Assembly: GCA_900176545.1 (NCBI GenBank)
Contig: FWXP01000009.1
Coordinates: 1-64,000, forward strand
Reading direction: 5' to 3'
From: Oscillospiraceae bacterium
GTDB lineage: Bacteria > Bacillota > Clostridia > Saccharofermentanales > Saccharofermentanaceae
DNA length: 64,000 nt
The stretch's first letter is position 1, and each line of letters starts with the position of its first letter. Position numbers and translations under genes: made by a program. Positions 34,373 through 42,955 of the stretch are shown here, piece by piece. The notes below the pieces were generated by a model that ran no database searches, was not told where the DNA came from, and worked only from the letters and a program-made list of their open reading frames with translations.

Positions 34373-35716
34373 TCACACGAACAGCACGTTGATATAAGGA
34401 TCTGTGCCGGGCTCACTCATTGCAGCCTGGACTTCGGGTGAATCGAGGTCATAGGGAAGGAGCCCTTCTTCTGCCATAGCAGTAAGTATGTATTCGGACG
34501 TAGCGGGATCAGCAAGATCTCTCCATTCTTCGTCATAGAAGATAAAGGAGTTGCCAAGCTCGCAGGATGTCACATAAGTCAGTTCAGATCCCATATTTTC
34601 CATCGATGAACCCTCAACAGGTATCGCCTGATCGCCGTGATATGTGATTACTACGGCGAACTCACCGTCAACCTCGACCGGTTCGTCGAACTCGACTACA
34701 TAGTATCCGCCCATGGGAAATGTCGCGTCCTGGCTGTAGAGGACTTCCGAGAAGTCAGCTGAGCGTACTTCGACAGTAACGGAGCATTCCGATGTGGTGA
34801 TCGTCATGTAGCCGTCGCCATAGCACCAGCCGAGGTAAGTTCCGACGCCTCCTATAGATCCCGTATGATCATATACGGAACCGACTGTCGGTTCACCTTC
34901 CGTAACGAGTTCACCATATGCTCCGGGAGCATGTGATATGACTTCGCTGTATTCATCGGATACCTGAAATGTATCCATGAACTGAATATGTGTCTCGTAA
35001 GATACCCAGCAGTAGCCGCCGTCACCCCAGTCTTCGCCGAAGCTGTTCTGTACCAGCCATGCGCCGTCAGAGGTAACGGAATCTCCGAAGAGCTCTGCAG
35101 GAAAGTTGTCGTCCCATCCTAATATATTGACGATATGGTTAAGGCTCTCGCTGTTATCGTACAGGGTGTAGTAGCCGCCGTGCCATCCGTTTATCGCGGG
35201 TGTCGTTATCTGAATATCTGCAGTAACGCCGCCGTATGTTCTTATGGCGGACTGTATCATCTGGCGGGTTACCTCAGTCTCAGGCATGCCGTAGTATGTC
35301 GGTGCTGCGGTAAGGACGTATCCTTCGTAGCCGTCAGCCATTCCCCACTCGATATTGTTTACGCTGGTGATCGCCGTAGCGTAGTGTTCGGTCGTGAGCA
35401 TTGCGCCTTCGCCTTTATCCATTCCTACGTTATCTACGAGAAGGTAGTAGGGGTCTACTTCGAAGTCGTCTCCTGATGTATAGCGGATATTGCGCTCTAT
35501 CGTAGCAGCACATGCATGTGCACAGCAAGATCCCGGAGGACCCTGATCACGTACGGCTACAGGATATCCTTCGTCAAGCATGGAGAAATATCCGTCCTCG
35601 CCGTGACTGTAGAAAGCACCCGACAGGTCGACTGCGGAAGGATCCGTATCCTTCTTGCAGGATGCCGCCCCCATAAGAAACGACAGCAAGAGTACTGAAG
35701 CTATTGATCTTTTCAT
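34373..35716 (-). CDS. Papain-family (C1) cysteine peptidase lipoprotein, copy 1 of pair
   Basis: The 447-residue protein has a lipobox (GAASC, C20) and a C1-type domain with Q58 and C64 in RDQGPPGSCCAHA, H194 in SLNHIVNILGWDD and N224 in VQNSFGEDWG. The triad is complete, but Cys replaces the usual Trp after the nucleophile. The C-terminal domain is lectin-like as in the paralog. First gene of a two-gene operon with GAGGGA upstream of the ATG. It should act outside the cell on proteins or peptides. Confidence 0.87.
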   Translation of the reverse strand: MKRSIASVLLLSFLMGAASCKKDTDPSAVDLSGAFYSHGEDGYFSMLDEGYPVAVRDQGPPGSCCAHACAATIERNIRYTSGDDFEVDPYYLLVDNVGMDKGEGAMLTTEHYATAITSVNNIEWGMADGYEGYVLTAAPTYYGMPETEVTRQMIQSAIRTYGGVTADIQITTPAINGWHGGYYTLYDNSESLNHIVNILGWDDNFPAELFGDSVTSDGAWLVQNSFGEDWGDGGYCWVSYETHIQFMDTFQVSDEYSEVISHAPGAYGELVTEGEPTVGSVYDHTGSIGGVGTYLGWCYGDGYMTITTSECSVTVEVRSADFSEVLYSQDATFPMGGYYVVEFDEPVEVDGEFAVVITYHGDQAIPVEGSSMENMGSELTYVTSCELGNSFIFYDEEWRDLADPATSEYILTAMAEEGLLPYDLDSPEVQAAMSEPGTDPYINVLFV

Positions 35717-35772
35717 ATCTATCCCTCACATATGTTTTGCCATTATCCTATACTTTCACAGGGAATAAAACT

Positions 35773-35812
35773 TGTCCGTATCTTTAAGAATCTGTCCGCT
35801 TCATATTATAAT
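35773..35812 (+). promoter_or_regulatory. AraC-type gene promoter: paired TGTCCG repeats and -10 (leaderless)
   Basis: TGTCCG occurs at 35773-35778 and 35793-35798, exactly 20 bases apart, just upstream of TATAAT (35807-35812). The -10 ends 6 bases before the ATG at 35819, and there is no ribosome site. The repeats may be an operator for self-regulation. Confidence 0.55.
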
Positions 35813-35818
35813 ATCCCC

Positions 35819-36703
35819 ATGGAATGGCTCACAACGATAAAGGACGCTTTGCAGTATATAGAAGACCACCTTCTTGAAGTGGAGGGAGCAGACGAGCTCG
35901 CTTCGCATCTGGCGATATCTTCTTCGTATCTGCAGCAGGGCTTCCAGATAATGACCGAGCATACCATCTCAGAGTATATAAGGAACAGAAGGCTATATCA
36001 GGCAGCGCGCGACCTCATGACTTCCGACACCAAGATAACGGACATCGCGTTGAAGTACGGCTACGACAATTCGGCCAGCTTCTCCAAGGCTTTCACGAGA
36101 TTTCACGAAGCGTCTCCTTCCGAAGTAAGGAAAGGCACAAAACGCCCCAGAGCATTCTTCCCCATACAGATAGCCATCACTATAAGGGGCGGACAGAGCC
36201 TTGACGTGGAGATAGTCGAGAAGGAAGCATTCCGGGCTGTGGGCTTTATGGGAGAATACACCCCCGAGAACAGCACCGATATCGCCAAGCGATGGAAAGA
36301 TATAAACAGGCTCAGGGACGAGCTGAAGCTGAGATCCCCCGAGAACGATCTCGAAAGGGCGCTTCTTGCACATAACATCGGCTCATGCGGAGTGACGGAA
36401 TACCCTGCGAACAAAGGTCCTTACCGCTATCTCTTCGGAGGTATCTACAGAGGCGGGGAAGTACCGAGCGAAATGCAGGTCTACGAGATAAGGAAAGGCA
36501 CCTGGGCAGTCTTCAACTGCGTAGGCAAGCTCCCTGACGCCATGGAGGAGATAAATGACCTTATATGGAATCACTGGGTGCCGGATAATGCGGAATATGT
36601 TGTAGACGGTCAGTGCGAGTTTGAGCTCTACTACCAGGGAGATTACTACAACGATCCCGAGTACCTCTGTACCAAGTGGATCCCCGTGAAGAAGCGGGTG
36701 TGA
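35819..36703 (+). CDS. AraC-family regulator with GyrI-like effector-binding domain
   Basis: The roughly 294-residue protein has an N-terminal AraC double HTH (about 5-105) with LAISSSYLQQGFQ and YGYDNSASFSKAFTRFH, then a GyrI/SOUL-like ligand-binding domain (about 125-290) with FRAVGFMGEY and WAVFNCVGKLP. This order matches Rob-like regulators that answer drugs or other small molecules. The ATG at 35819 is preferred over upstream in-frame codons because a -10 element sits 6 bases before it. Confidence 0.88.
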   Translation: MEWLTTIKDALQYIEDHLLEVEGADELASHLAISSSYLQQGFQIMTEHTISEYIRNRRLYQAARDLMTSDTKITDIALKYGYDNSASFSKAFTRFHEASPSEVRKGTKRPRAFFPIQIAITIRGGQSLDVEIVEKEAFRAVGFMGEYTPENSTDIAKRWKDINRLRDELKLRSPENDLERALLAHNIGSCGVTEYPANKGPYRYLFGGIYRGGEVPSEMQVYEIRKGTWAVFNCVGKLPDAMEEINDLIWNHWVPDNAEYVVDGQCEFELYYQGDYYNDPEYLCTKWIPVKKRV

Positions 36704-36728
36704 GAAGGGAAATCACGGCAACTTTGCT

Positions 36729-36767
36729 TTGTCGTCTTTTGTCGAAAATTCAGTACTTTTGTCGAAC
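36729..36767 (+). promoter_or_regulatory. Three phased TTGTCG repeats (Spo0A-box-like) upstream of Rpn gene 2
   Basis: TTGTCGTCT (36729), TTGTCGAAA (36739) and TTGTCGAAC (36759) are spaced 10 and 20 bases, the mirror of the spacing at 32012-32050. The following text CCTGCTAGTAT (TAGTAT at 36788-36793) is shared with the copy-1 upstream region. Confidence 0.6.
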
Positions 36768-36829
36768 AAATCCGGCCTTAAACCTGCTAGTATATGAACA
36801 TAAGTTCTAAAGTGGCAGGAGGTTAAAGA

Positions 36830-37759
36830 TTGGATAAGAATAAATACAGATACAACAATGCTGTTAAGAGGATACTGTCAAATAAAGCTATACTGGCGGT
36901 GATCCTTAAAGCCCTGGTACCTGAGTATAAGGATTCGAGTAATGAAGATATCAGGGATAAGTATATTCAGGGCGATGTCAGAAATAGCATCGATAACAGT
37001 GAAGTGCAGGACGAACTTGCTAGTTCCGGAAGCGGAGTGGAACAGGGTGCAGTTACTTACGATATCAGGTTCGATGCTCTTCTTCCTAAGAGGACAAAGA
37101 AACACTCTAAGATACTCATTAATCTTGAAGCTCAGAAGAATACTAAGAGTCTTTCGTATAAGCCGGCTACAAGAGGCATCTACTATGCATGTAATATGGT
37201 GACTTCCGAATACAGTACAGTCTTCTCGCATTCACACTATGAGAAGATCGAGAAAGTCTATTCTATCTGGATATGCATGTCTCCAAGTTCAAAGCAGGCA
37301 GGAAGTCTGAATATTTACGACATGAATGAGCGTCAGATCAGTAAGCACGAGTGCCTTAAGAAAGATGATTACGATAAGCTGGCTGTTGTCGTATACCATA
37401 TAGGAGAGTTTGAAGAAGGCTCGAACGGAGATTATAATATGAGTGAGATGGCTGATCTTATCACCCATGCTCTTGGTAAGGATAGTAGTCCCGAAGAGGT
37501 AAAGGATTACCTTAGGACGAGACATAACATAGAAATAGATAAGAAATTGGAGGAGGATATCGATACGATGTGTAACTGGGCAGATGTTATAGAAGAAAGA
37601 GGACTTATAAAAGGTCGTGAGGAAGGTGTGGAGCAGAACAAGATCGAGAATGCTCTCCGTCTGATTGCTAACGGAAAGTTAACGCTGGAGGATATCGCTG
37701 AGTGCACCGATCTTCCGCTTGAGCGTGTGCAGGAACTTGCAGGTAAGAAGACTGCATAA
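36830..37759 (+). CDS. Rpn-family PD-(D/E)XK nuclease/putative transposase, copy 2
   Basis: The 309-residue protein is a clear paralog of copy 1: ILKALVPEYKDSS, DIRDKYIQGD, RFDALLP (D82), INLEAQK (E100, Q102, K103), TRGIYYACNMV and a C-terminal RLIANGKLTLEDIAECTDL. The nuclease motif is intact. The DNA has diverged much more than the protein motifs, so the duplication is old. TTG start with AGGAGG 7 bases upstream. A strong terminator follows. Confidence 0.85.
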   Translation: MDKNKYRYNNAVKRILSNKAILAVILKALVPEYKDSSNEDIRDKYIQGDVRNSIDNSEVQDELASSGSGVEQGAVTYDIRFDALLPKRTKKHSKILINLEAQKNTKSLSYKPATRGIYYACNMVTSEYSTVFSHSHYEKIEKVYSIWICMSPSSKQAGSLNIYDMNERQISKHECLKKDDYDKLAVVVYHIGEFEEGSNGDYNMSEMADLITHALGKDSSPEEVKDYLRTRHNIEIDKKLEEDIDTMCNWADVIEERGLIKGREEGVEQNKIENALRLIANGKLTLEDIAECTDLPLERVQELAGKKTA

Positions 37760-37781
37760 GAACGATATAAACTATACGATC

Positions 37782-37817
37782 AATGCCCTGTTCTGACATG
37801 AAGAACAGGGCATTTTT
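37782..37817 (+). terminator. Terminator after Rpn copy 2
   Basis: A perfect 13-bp stem AATGCCCTGTTCT / AGAACAGGGCATT is followed by TTT. Confidence 0.9.
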
Positions 37818-37919
37818 GCGCCTTGGAAGTGTCCGTACAATGGGACAGCACCCGTGATAGAATCAAGACAAGAAAGTAAGACAGAAAGGACAGATTCAGT
37901 AATGAGGGAGGTGTTGACC

Positions 37920-38078
37920 ATGAGATATCCCCGTACGATCAAGATTAGGAATACATTTAGATTCCATATCGGATATTTTCTCCTTGGCATCCTCATTGCG
38001 ACTTTGCTCTTACCCTTATGGTTCCCGATCGCTCTTATCTTTGATTTGGCAAAGCCTACACCCCGTCGCAGAAGGTGA
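37920..38078 (+). CDS. Small single-span membrane protein
   Basis: A 52-residue protein: basic N-terminus (MRYPRTIKIRNT), one long hydrophobic segment (about 17-44) and a C-terminus ending RRRR. The ATG at 37920 has GGGAGG 9 bases upstream; in-frame ATGs at 37902 and 37854 would give longer forms with weaker sites. A TGTCC-N8-GGACA inverted repeat lies at 37830-37847. No family recognised; real expression is uncertain. Confidence 0.5.
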   Translation: MRYPRTIKIRNTFRFHIGYFLLGILIATLLLPLWFPIALIFDLAKPTPRRRR

Positions 38079-38130
38079 CGGTCAACTTACGACAACATAC
38101 TAAGTGTCCATATAAATTACCTCCTTTCTT

Positions 38131-38166
38131 CCAAAGCGCCGCGCTCCACATAAGCGGCGCTTTTGG
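38131..38166 (+). terminator. Terminator
   Basis: CCAAAGCGCCGC pairs with GCGGCGCTTTTGG, with the T run inside the right arm. It lies just before the SurE promoter. Confidence 0.7.
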
Positions 38167-38177
38167 TATGGAACTAA

Positions 38178-38186
38178 TGCTATAAT
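38178..38186 (+). promoter_or_regulatory. Extended -10 directly before the surE ATG (leaderless mRNA predicted)
   Basis: TGcTATAAT ends 6 bases before the ATG at 38193 and no ribosome site is present. This is the clearest case of the leaderless pattern in the window. Confidence 0.7.
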
Positions 38187-38192
38187 CACTAC

Positions 38193-38939
38193 ATGAGAAT
38201 ACTTATAACTAACGATGACGGAATAGGATCAGACGGATTAAGAAGACTTGCCGAGGCGGCAGTAAAGTACGGCGAAGTATGGATAGTAGCACCTGACGGC
38301 GAGAGGAGCTGTGCCTCCCACAGCCTTACCATAAGTGTGCCTTTGGATGTATATCCCGTGGACTACAAGATAGAAGGCGTACATGCATATAAGTGCACGG
38401 GTCTTCCTACGGACTGCGTGAGAATCGGTGCCAATAACATAATGCCGGAGCACCCTGATATCGTTTTCTCCGGAATCAACAACGGCTTTAACATGGGGAT
38501 GGATATCCAGTATTCCGCGACAGTCGGAGCGGCTCTCGATGCTGCCATGTGCGGCTATCCCGTAGTCGCATTCTCTGAAGGCTTCAGGGGAGATAACAGG
38601 GAGAGCGCCTTCGGACATCAGGTGACTGATAAGTATCTTCCGATAGTATTAGAAGAACTCTTATGCAACAAGGAAAACAAAAAGATAAAGACCAAGAAGG
38701 GAAGCGTCCTCAATATCAATTTCCCTGACTGCAGCGTAGAAGAATGCAAGGGTATACTTTACGACAGGAAGGTTAATACCACACCTTATGTCGATTACTA
38801 TACTGAAGAAGATATCAAGGACGGCGGCAAGAGATACACCATCCACTGGGTGGACAGACGACCTGCGCAGGAGGGTTCTGACGTAGAAGCGATCCTTAAC
38901 GGCTTCGTCTCAATAGGGATAGTCAATAACATCTGTTGA
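38193..38939 (+). CDS. surE: 5'/3'-nucleotidase SurE
   Basis: The 248-residue protein has the SurE signatures: NDDGIGSDG with D8 and D9 as metal ligands, GERSCASHSLT, GLPTDCVRIG, SGINNGFNMGMDIQYSATVGAA. SurE is a metal-dependent phosphatase of nucleoside monophosphates, acting in the cytosol in nucleotide salvage and stress survival. The length is standard. Confidence 0.95.
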   Translation: MRILITNDDGIGSDGLRRLAEAAVKYGEVWIVAPDGERSCASHSLTISVPLDVYPVDYKIEGVHAYKCTGLPTDCVRIGANNIMPEHPDIVFSGINNGFNMGMDIQYSATVGAALDAAMCGYPVVAFSEGFRGDNRESAFGHQVTDKYLPIVLEELLCNKENKKIKTKKGSVLNINFPDCSVEECKGILYDRKVNTTPYVDYYTEEDIKDGGKRYTIHWVDRRPAQEGSDVEAILNGFVSIGIVNNIC

Positions 38940-38965
38940 TATATCAATTTCAATTCCGATGCGGA

Positions 38966-38974
38966 TGCTATACT
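38966..38974 (+). promoter_or_regulatory. Extended -10 promoter of the GH43 gene
   Basis: TGcTATACT lies about 37 bases before the ATG at 39011, followed by a CGGAGG ribosome site. No clear -35 is seen. Confidence 0.6.
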
Positions 38975-39010
38975 TTAGGTATAGATGCTATTAACATCGG
39001 AGGATATTAC

Positions 39011-39928
39011 ATGAGCCACAAGACTTTCCATAAGAATCCCATTGTCACGGATATATATACTGCGGATCCCGCACCCATGGTATACGGAGATACACTTTAT
39101 CTCTATACCACACACGACGAGGATCAGCTGATAAACGATTTCTATACCATGTTCGACTGGAGATGCTTCTCCACCAAGGATATGGTCAACTGGACAGACC
39201 ACGGTAAGATCTTCTCACTTGACGATATCAGCTGGGCAGACGACAGAGCATGGGCTCCCCAGTGCATCGAGAGGAACGGCAAGTTCTATCTCTACTGCCC
39301 CGTACATAAGATCGACAGCGGCATGGCTATCGCAGTCGGCGTATCCGATAAGCCCGAGGGTCCTTATAAGGACATCGGACATCCCCTTGTAGACGAGGGC
39401 GACTGGAACGACATCGATCCTACTGTCTTTATCGACGAGGACGGACAGGCATATCTTTATTTCGGTAATCCCGAGCTTCGCTATGTAAAGCTCAACGAAG
39501 ACATGGTCTCCTACGAGGGCGAAGTGCAGAAGATTCCCATGACAGTCGAAGCTTTCGGCAAGGGTAGCCACGAGACGGGTACTACATACGGCGAGGGCCC
39601 CTGGTTCTACAGGAGAGGCGATCTTTACTACATGGTATATGCCGCTTTCGCTGAGGGTGAGAGACGTAACGAGCATCTTGCTTATTCCACTTCTCCTTCT
39701 CCCACGGGTCCCTGGACCTACGGCGGAGTCCTTATGGAGGAAGGCCCCTGCTTCACGAACCATCCAGGTATCTGCGACTTCAAGGGACATTCCTATCTCT
39801 TCTACCACACGGACGAGCTTCCCGGAGGAAGCCTCTTCCACAGGAGCGTATGCGTTGCCGAGTTCAAGTATAACGAGAACGGCACTATAGACACGATCGA
39901 TAAGGTTGACGGCGTAGGCAGAGCCTGA
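39011..39928 (+). CDS. Glycoside hydrolase family 43 (xylosidase/arabinofuranosidase type)
   Basis: The 305-residue protein is a single five-bladed beta-propeller domain. D19 in TADPAPMVYGD is the likely general base, D136 in WNDIDPTVFID the pKa modulator, and E195 in YGEGPWF the general acid, the standard GH43 triad. It lacks a signal peptide and the C-terminal sandwich module, so it probably acts on imported xylo- or arabino-oligosaccharides in the cytosol. This fits the sugar-uptake locus in the same window. CGGAGG is 7 bases before the ATG. Confidence 0.92.
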   Translation: MSHKTFHKNPIVTDIYTADPAPMVYGDTLYLYTTHDEDQLINDFYTMFDWRCFSTKDMVNWTDHGKIFSLDDISWADDRAWAPQCIERNGKFYLYCPVHKIDSGMAIAVGVSDKPEGPYKDIGHPLVDEGDWNDIDPTVFIDEDGQAYLYFGNPELRYVKLNEDMVSYEGEVQKIPMTVEAFGKGSHETGTTYGEGPWFYRRGDLYYMVYAAFAEGERRNEHLAYSTSPSPTGPWTYGGVLMEEGPCFTNHPGICDFKGHSYLFYHTDELPGGSLFHRSVCVAEFKYNENGTIDTIDKVDGVGRA

Positions 39929-39959
39929 AGACCATATAAGATATCTTCATAGTTTTAAG

Positions 39960-39989
39960 AGATCCGGGTAATAAGCCCGGATCTTTTTA
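39960..39989 (+). terminator. Terminator after GH43 gene
   Basis: AGATCCGGG pairs with CCCGGATCT, followed by TTTT. Confidence 0.88.
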
Positions 39990-40106
39990 TGTCTTGACCA
40001 TCCCTTGACGTTCTTTCAACTTTTTCTTGAACTGCAGTTGACCCCCGATTAACTCTTCCTCCGTAAGATAGAGCCATAAGAACAAAACACAGGGAGGAAC
40101 ACTCAC

Positions 40107-40307
40107 ATGTCAAGAAAGCTCAACAAGAAGGTATCTATCGGAATATTAGCAGTAGCAGTTATAGTAGCCGTTGCGCTCCTGGTAAAGGGGATAACAACAC
40201 ATTCCATGGGAACAGTAAGCGGAAGTCTTCTTCTGTTGTTCATCAACTGTATGACACTGACGGACGATGTATTCGGCAAGAAGAAAGAAGAGATCAGCGC
40301 CTCTTAA
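40107..40307 (+). CDS. Small two-span membrane protein
   Basis: A 66-residue protein with a basic start (MSRKLNKKVS), hydrophobic segments at about 10-28 and 35-50, and a charged tail (GKKKEEISAS). AGGGAGG lies about 8 bases before the ATG. Its end overlaps tail-to-tail by 14 bases with the convergent gene at 40294-40764. Family not recognised. Confidence 0.65.
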   Translation: MSRKLNKKVSIGILAVAVIVAVALLVKGITTHSMGTVSGSLLLLFINCMTLTDDVFGKKKEEISAS

Positions 40308-40764
40308 GCCTTAAGGGAAGAAGATAAACGAGTCCTGCCACCAACGCCCATATCCCCGTATAGATAAGAGAAGGGATGACTTCGGCAAAGCGGGTAAGTA
40401 TAAGGCTTAGAAGAAGCGAGAGGGCAACAAATGCGATGTAGATACACATCGTAGCCTCGAAAGCGACATTATGGGGCGCCACCTTCCTTACGAATACCAG
40501 CGTAAGGATAAGGGACGATATAAGGGAAGCGACGAATATGAGCGCACCGTATCCCACGGATGTTACGAAAGCCGTAGCGCCGCCCACGGAAGACTCTCCG
40601 AGCTCGGCAAGGGACGACATATCGGTACCGTCAACATAGGCGCTTGAGACGAACTGAGAAGGTGCGTGCTCCAGATTGTATAGCCCGACGCTGCTCGACA
40701 CTGCGAGGTAAGAAAGAAATGCCAGTACAAGGCAGGTAACTATATGTCTGATCCTTATATCCAT
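40294..40764 (-). CDS. Four-helix membrane protein of unknown function
   Basis: The 156-residue protein has helices at about 8-27, 60-90, 103-122 and 128-150. Function unknown. There is no ribosome site; an extended -10 on the minus strand ends 6 bases before the ATG, so the mRNA is predicted to be leaderless. Confidence 0.7.
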   Translation of the reverse strand: MDIRIRHIVTCLVLAFLSYLAVSSSVGLYNLEHAPSQFVSSAYVDGTDMSSLAELGESSVGGATAFVTSVGYGALIFVASLISSLILTLVFVRKVAPHNVAFEATMCIYIAFVALSLLLSLILTRFAEVIPSLIYTGIWALVAGLVYLLPLRLKRR

Positions 40765-40770
40765 AGCAAG

Positions 40771-40779
40771 ATAGTATCA
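40771..40779 (-). promoter_or_regulatory. Extended -10 directly before an ATG (leaderless mRNA predicted)
   Basis: On the minus strand TGaTACTAT is followed by 6 bases and the ATG at 40764, with no ribosome site. Confidence 0.55.
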
Positions 40780-40887
40780 CTTTATCTTATCTTAAACAAA
40801 ACTGACATTATCTTTACTTCATATTGACTTTATATTAATCCCGCATAGTTAACATAAGACCATAAACACATGAAGTGAGGAATAGTT

Positions 40888-41040
40888 ATGGAACAGCTTA
40901 CAATGAAGATCAGATCCCTCTGGGACAGGAGCGACGCCTTCAGGCTCGTATGCTGCATAGGAATGACCGCAGCCGTCTGCCTTACATTCTTCGGCCTGGG
41001 CACAAGGATAGGAGAGTACTTCTTCCACATTTTTAACTAA
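40888..41040 (+). CDS. Very small membrane protein (50 aa)
   Basis: ATG at 40888 with GTGAGG 7 bases upstream opens a 50-codon frame ending TAA at 41040. It has a charged N-terminal helix (MKIRSLWDRSDAF), one hydrophobic segment (VCCIGMTAAVCLTFFGLG) and an aromatic end (YFFHIFN). A strong terminator follows at once. The ribosome site, length and terminator argue for a real gene. Confidence 0.6.
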   Translation: MEQLTMKIRSLWDRSDAFRLVCCIGMTAAVCLTFFGLGTRIGEYFFHIFN

Positions 41041-41073
41041 GACAACCACACAACTTCATACAACCCCTCTACA

Positions 41074-41107
41074 GAAGGCCGGGTGCTCCACAAAGCCCGG
41101 CTTTTTG
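41074..41107 (+). terminator. Terminator
   Basis: GCCGGG pairs with CCCGGC, followed by TTTTT. It closes the small-protein unit at 40888. Confidence 0.88.
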
Positions 41108-41206
41108 TGTGCTCGAAAGGCGGATGACACGCATATGATTTCTATGTCGATACTAGGTTGCCACTATTTACACGCTCGTGTAATATGAACTCACGAGGTG
41201 ATAACT

Positions 41207-42787
41207 ATGTCAACGGACGAGCTTTATAAGGAGATAATCGAAGACTTTAAGAAGACAGGTTCTGTTAAGCAGACGGCTACTAATGTCGGTACGAGTCTTG
41301 TTCGTGCTCAGCGAGTCCTTATAACTGAAGGAATGTGGAGCAGTCCTACATCAGAAAAGGTAAGAGAACTATGGGATCAGGGAAAGAGTACCCAAGAGAT
41401 CGCTGACGAACTGTTCTTATCCATAAAGACTGTTCAGGCATATCTTCCTTATACCAAAGGATACTACGGATCCGATGCATCACCTGAGGCCAAGAAGAGC
41501 AGATCCTATCGTGAACATAAGAAGAATGCATCAAGAAAACAGGTGCATCGAACCAATAGAGAGGAGCAGGATATGAGAGCTACAGTAACACCGCTTAATA
41601 AGGGGTTCGAAGAATACATGAAGCCGTCACCCGTATACAGACTAAGACTGGATCTGACCTTCAGCGAACTTGATGATGCAGAACGCTACATCCTCAACAG
41701 ATTCGGTAAAGCAGAGAAGGGTATAACTAGAGACATCCTTATTCCGTCCAATCTTACATTTCATCAGCTTCACTATGCCATCCAGAGAGCCTTCGGATGG
41801 GAGAACAGCCATCTCCATCACTTTAAGCTTACTGACAAAGTCTTTAACAGATTGACCGGTGGCAGTGCTCCTCAAAAGGGCAATCCCGATTCCATACATG
41901 ACGGCAACATAATGAACTGGGCGCCATACTGCGGAACATACTTCAGATTCCCGTCAGAAGAATGCGACGATCACTACTGGGACGACGATTACAACGGTTC
42001 CGTCAGCATCAGGACCTGGCTCAAGCGTAAATACAATACGCCCTGTATCTATAACGGAATGGAAGAGCATTTCATCATTGCCAGAAAACGCTGGGAAGAT
42101 CTTTACAGTCAAGTTGACAAGGTTCCCGAGCCATGGAAGCCTTCCTTTGCAAGAGAAAAGACAAAGCCTGAGCTTATACCTTTTAAGGAAGCTGACATAC
42201 ATACTATAGAGTGCGCACTATCCGATTGTACCGAGATCCTTGAACGCTTGCCGGTAGACGGTGTCTTATCTCCCGTATTTGAGAAGCTTCCTGGTAAGAA
42301 GGAGATAAATTCTCTTCTTAAGAATAGAGAGCGAAGATACGAAGAAATGCTCGAGAAATACATGTTTACAGACGACATTGTCTATCTCCCAGATGGTTCG
42401 ATGCCCTGGGAAGAAGATTACGATCCCATACTTCCGATCGCATACGAGATCATATATGAGTACGATTATGGTGACAGCTGGGAAGTTAAGATCACATGTG
42501 AGGAAGTATACGACATAAGGGATGCTTCCAAAGTATACGATCACGACAATAATGAGATAAAAGATGAACTTAAGGATAAGATCCTTGATGTAAGCACGAC
42601 CAAGAAGCTTACCTGCATTGCAGCCGACGGACTTAATGTCATGGACGATGTCGGAGGCGTATATGGCTACCTCGAATTTCTTCTGGCATTTCACAGCGGT
42701 GAACCTGAAGAGATGGATGACAACAGAAACTGGGCCGCTTTTCAAGGCTGGACAGGCAGGAAGATAAAGCCTGAGAATATCCTGTAA
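41207..42787 (+). CDS. pRiA4b ORF-3-like protein with N-terminal HTH
   Basis: The roughly 526-residue protein starts with an HTH region (about 10-95; SVKQTATNVGTSLVRAQRVL and STQEIADELFLSIKTVQAYL). The plasmid pRiA4b ORF-3 domain (PF07929) follows: RLDLTFSEL, LTFHQLHYAIQRAFGWENSH, and the hallmark YEYDYGDSWEVKI; the end has DDVGGVYGYLEFL. The domain is widespread on mobile elements but its job is unknown. The HTH suggests DNA binding. ATG 41207 has GAGGTG 6 bases upstream. Confidence 0.85.
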   Translation: MSTDELYKEIIEDFKKTGSVKQTATNVGTSLVRAQRVLITEGMWSSPTSEKVRELWDQGKSTQEIADELFLSIKTVQAYLPYTKGYYGSDASPEAKKSRSYREHKKNASRKQVHRTNREEQDMRATVTPLNKGFEEYMKPSPVYRLRLDLTFSELDDAERYILNRFGKAEKGITRDILIPSNLTFHQLHYAIQRAFGWENSHLHHFKLTDKVFNRLTGGSAPQKGNPDSIHDGNIMNWAPYCGTYFRFPSEECDDHYWDDDYNGSVSIRTWLKRKYNTPCIYNGMEEHFIIARKRWEDLYSQVDKVPEPWKPSFAREKTKPELIPFKEADIHTIECALSDCTEILERLPVDGVLSPVFEKLPGKKEINSLLKNRERRYEEMLEKYMFTDDIVYLPDGSMPWEEDYDPILPIAYEIIYEYDYGDSWEVKITCEEVYDIRDASKVYDHDNNEIKDELKDKILDVSTTKKLTCIAADGLNVMDDVGGVYGYLEFLLAFHSGEPEEMDDNRNWAAFQGWTGRKIKPENIL

Positions 42788-42955
42788 TGCGACAAGATTT
42801 TGTTGATTATGAGATGTATTTTGATGCAGAAAAACGTCCCACAAGTTGAGGGAAAAACATATGAACTGATATTCTGTATGCTATAGAGATAACAGCAGAT
42901 ATAGACGGTACAGTCGAATCTGCATATTTGGTGGGATAACAGATCGGAGATGAAT

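Noticed and set aside
32134-37759. Transposon carrying the two Rpn genes
   Set aside because: No terminal inverted repeats, target duplication or transposase of a known IS family was seen around the pair.
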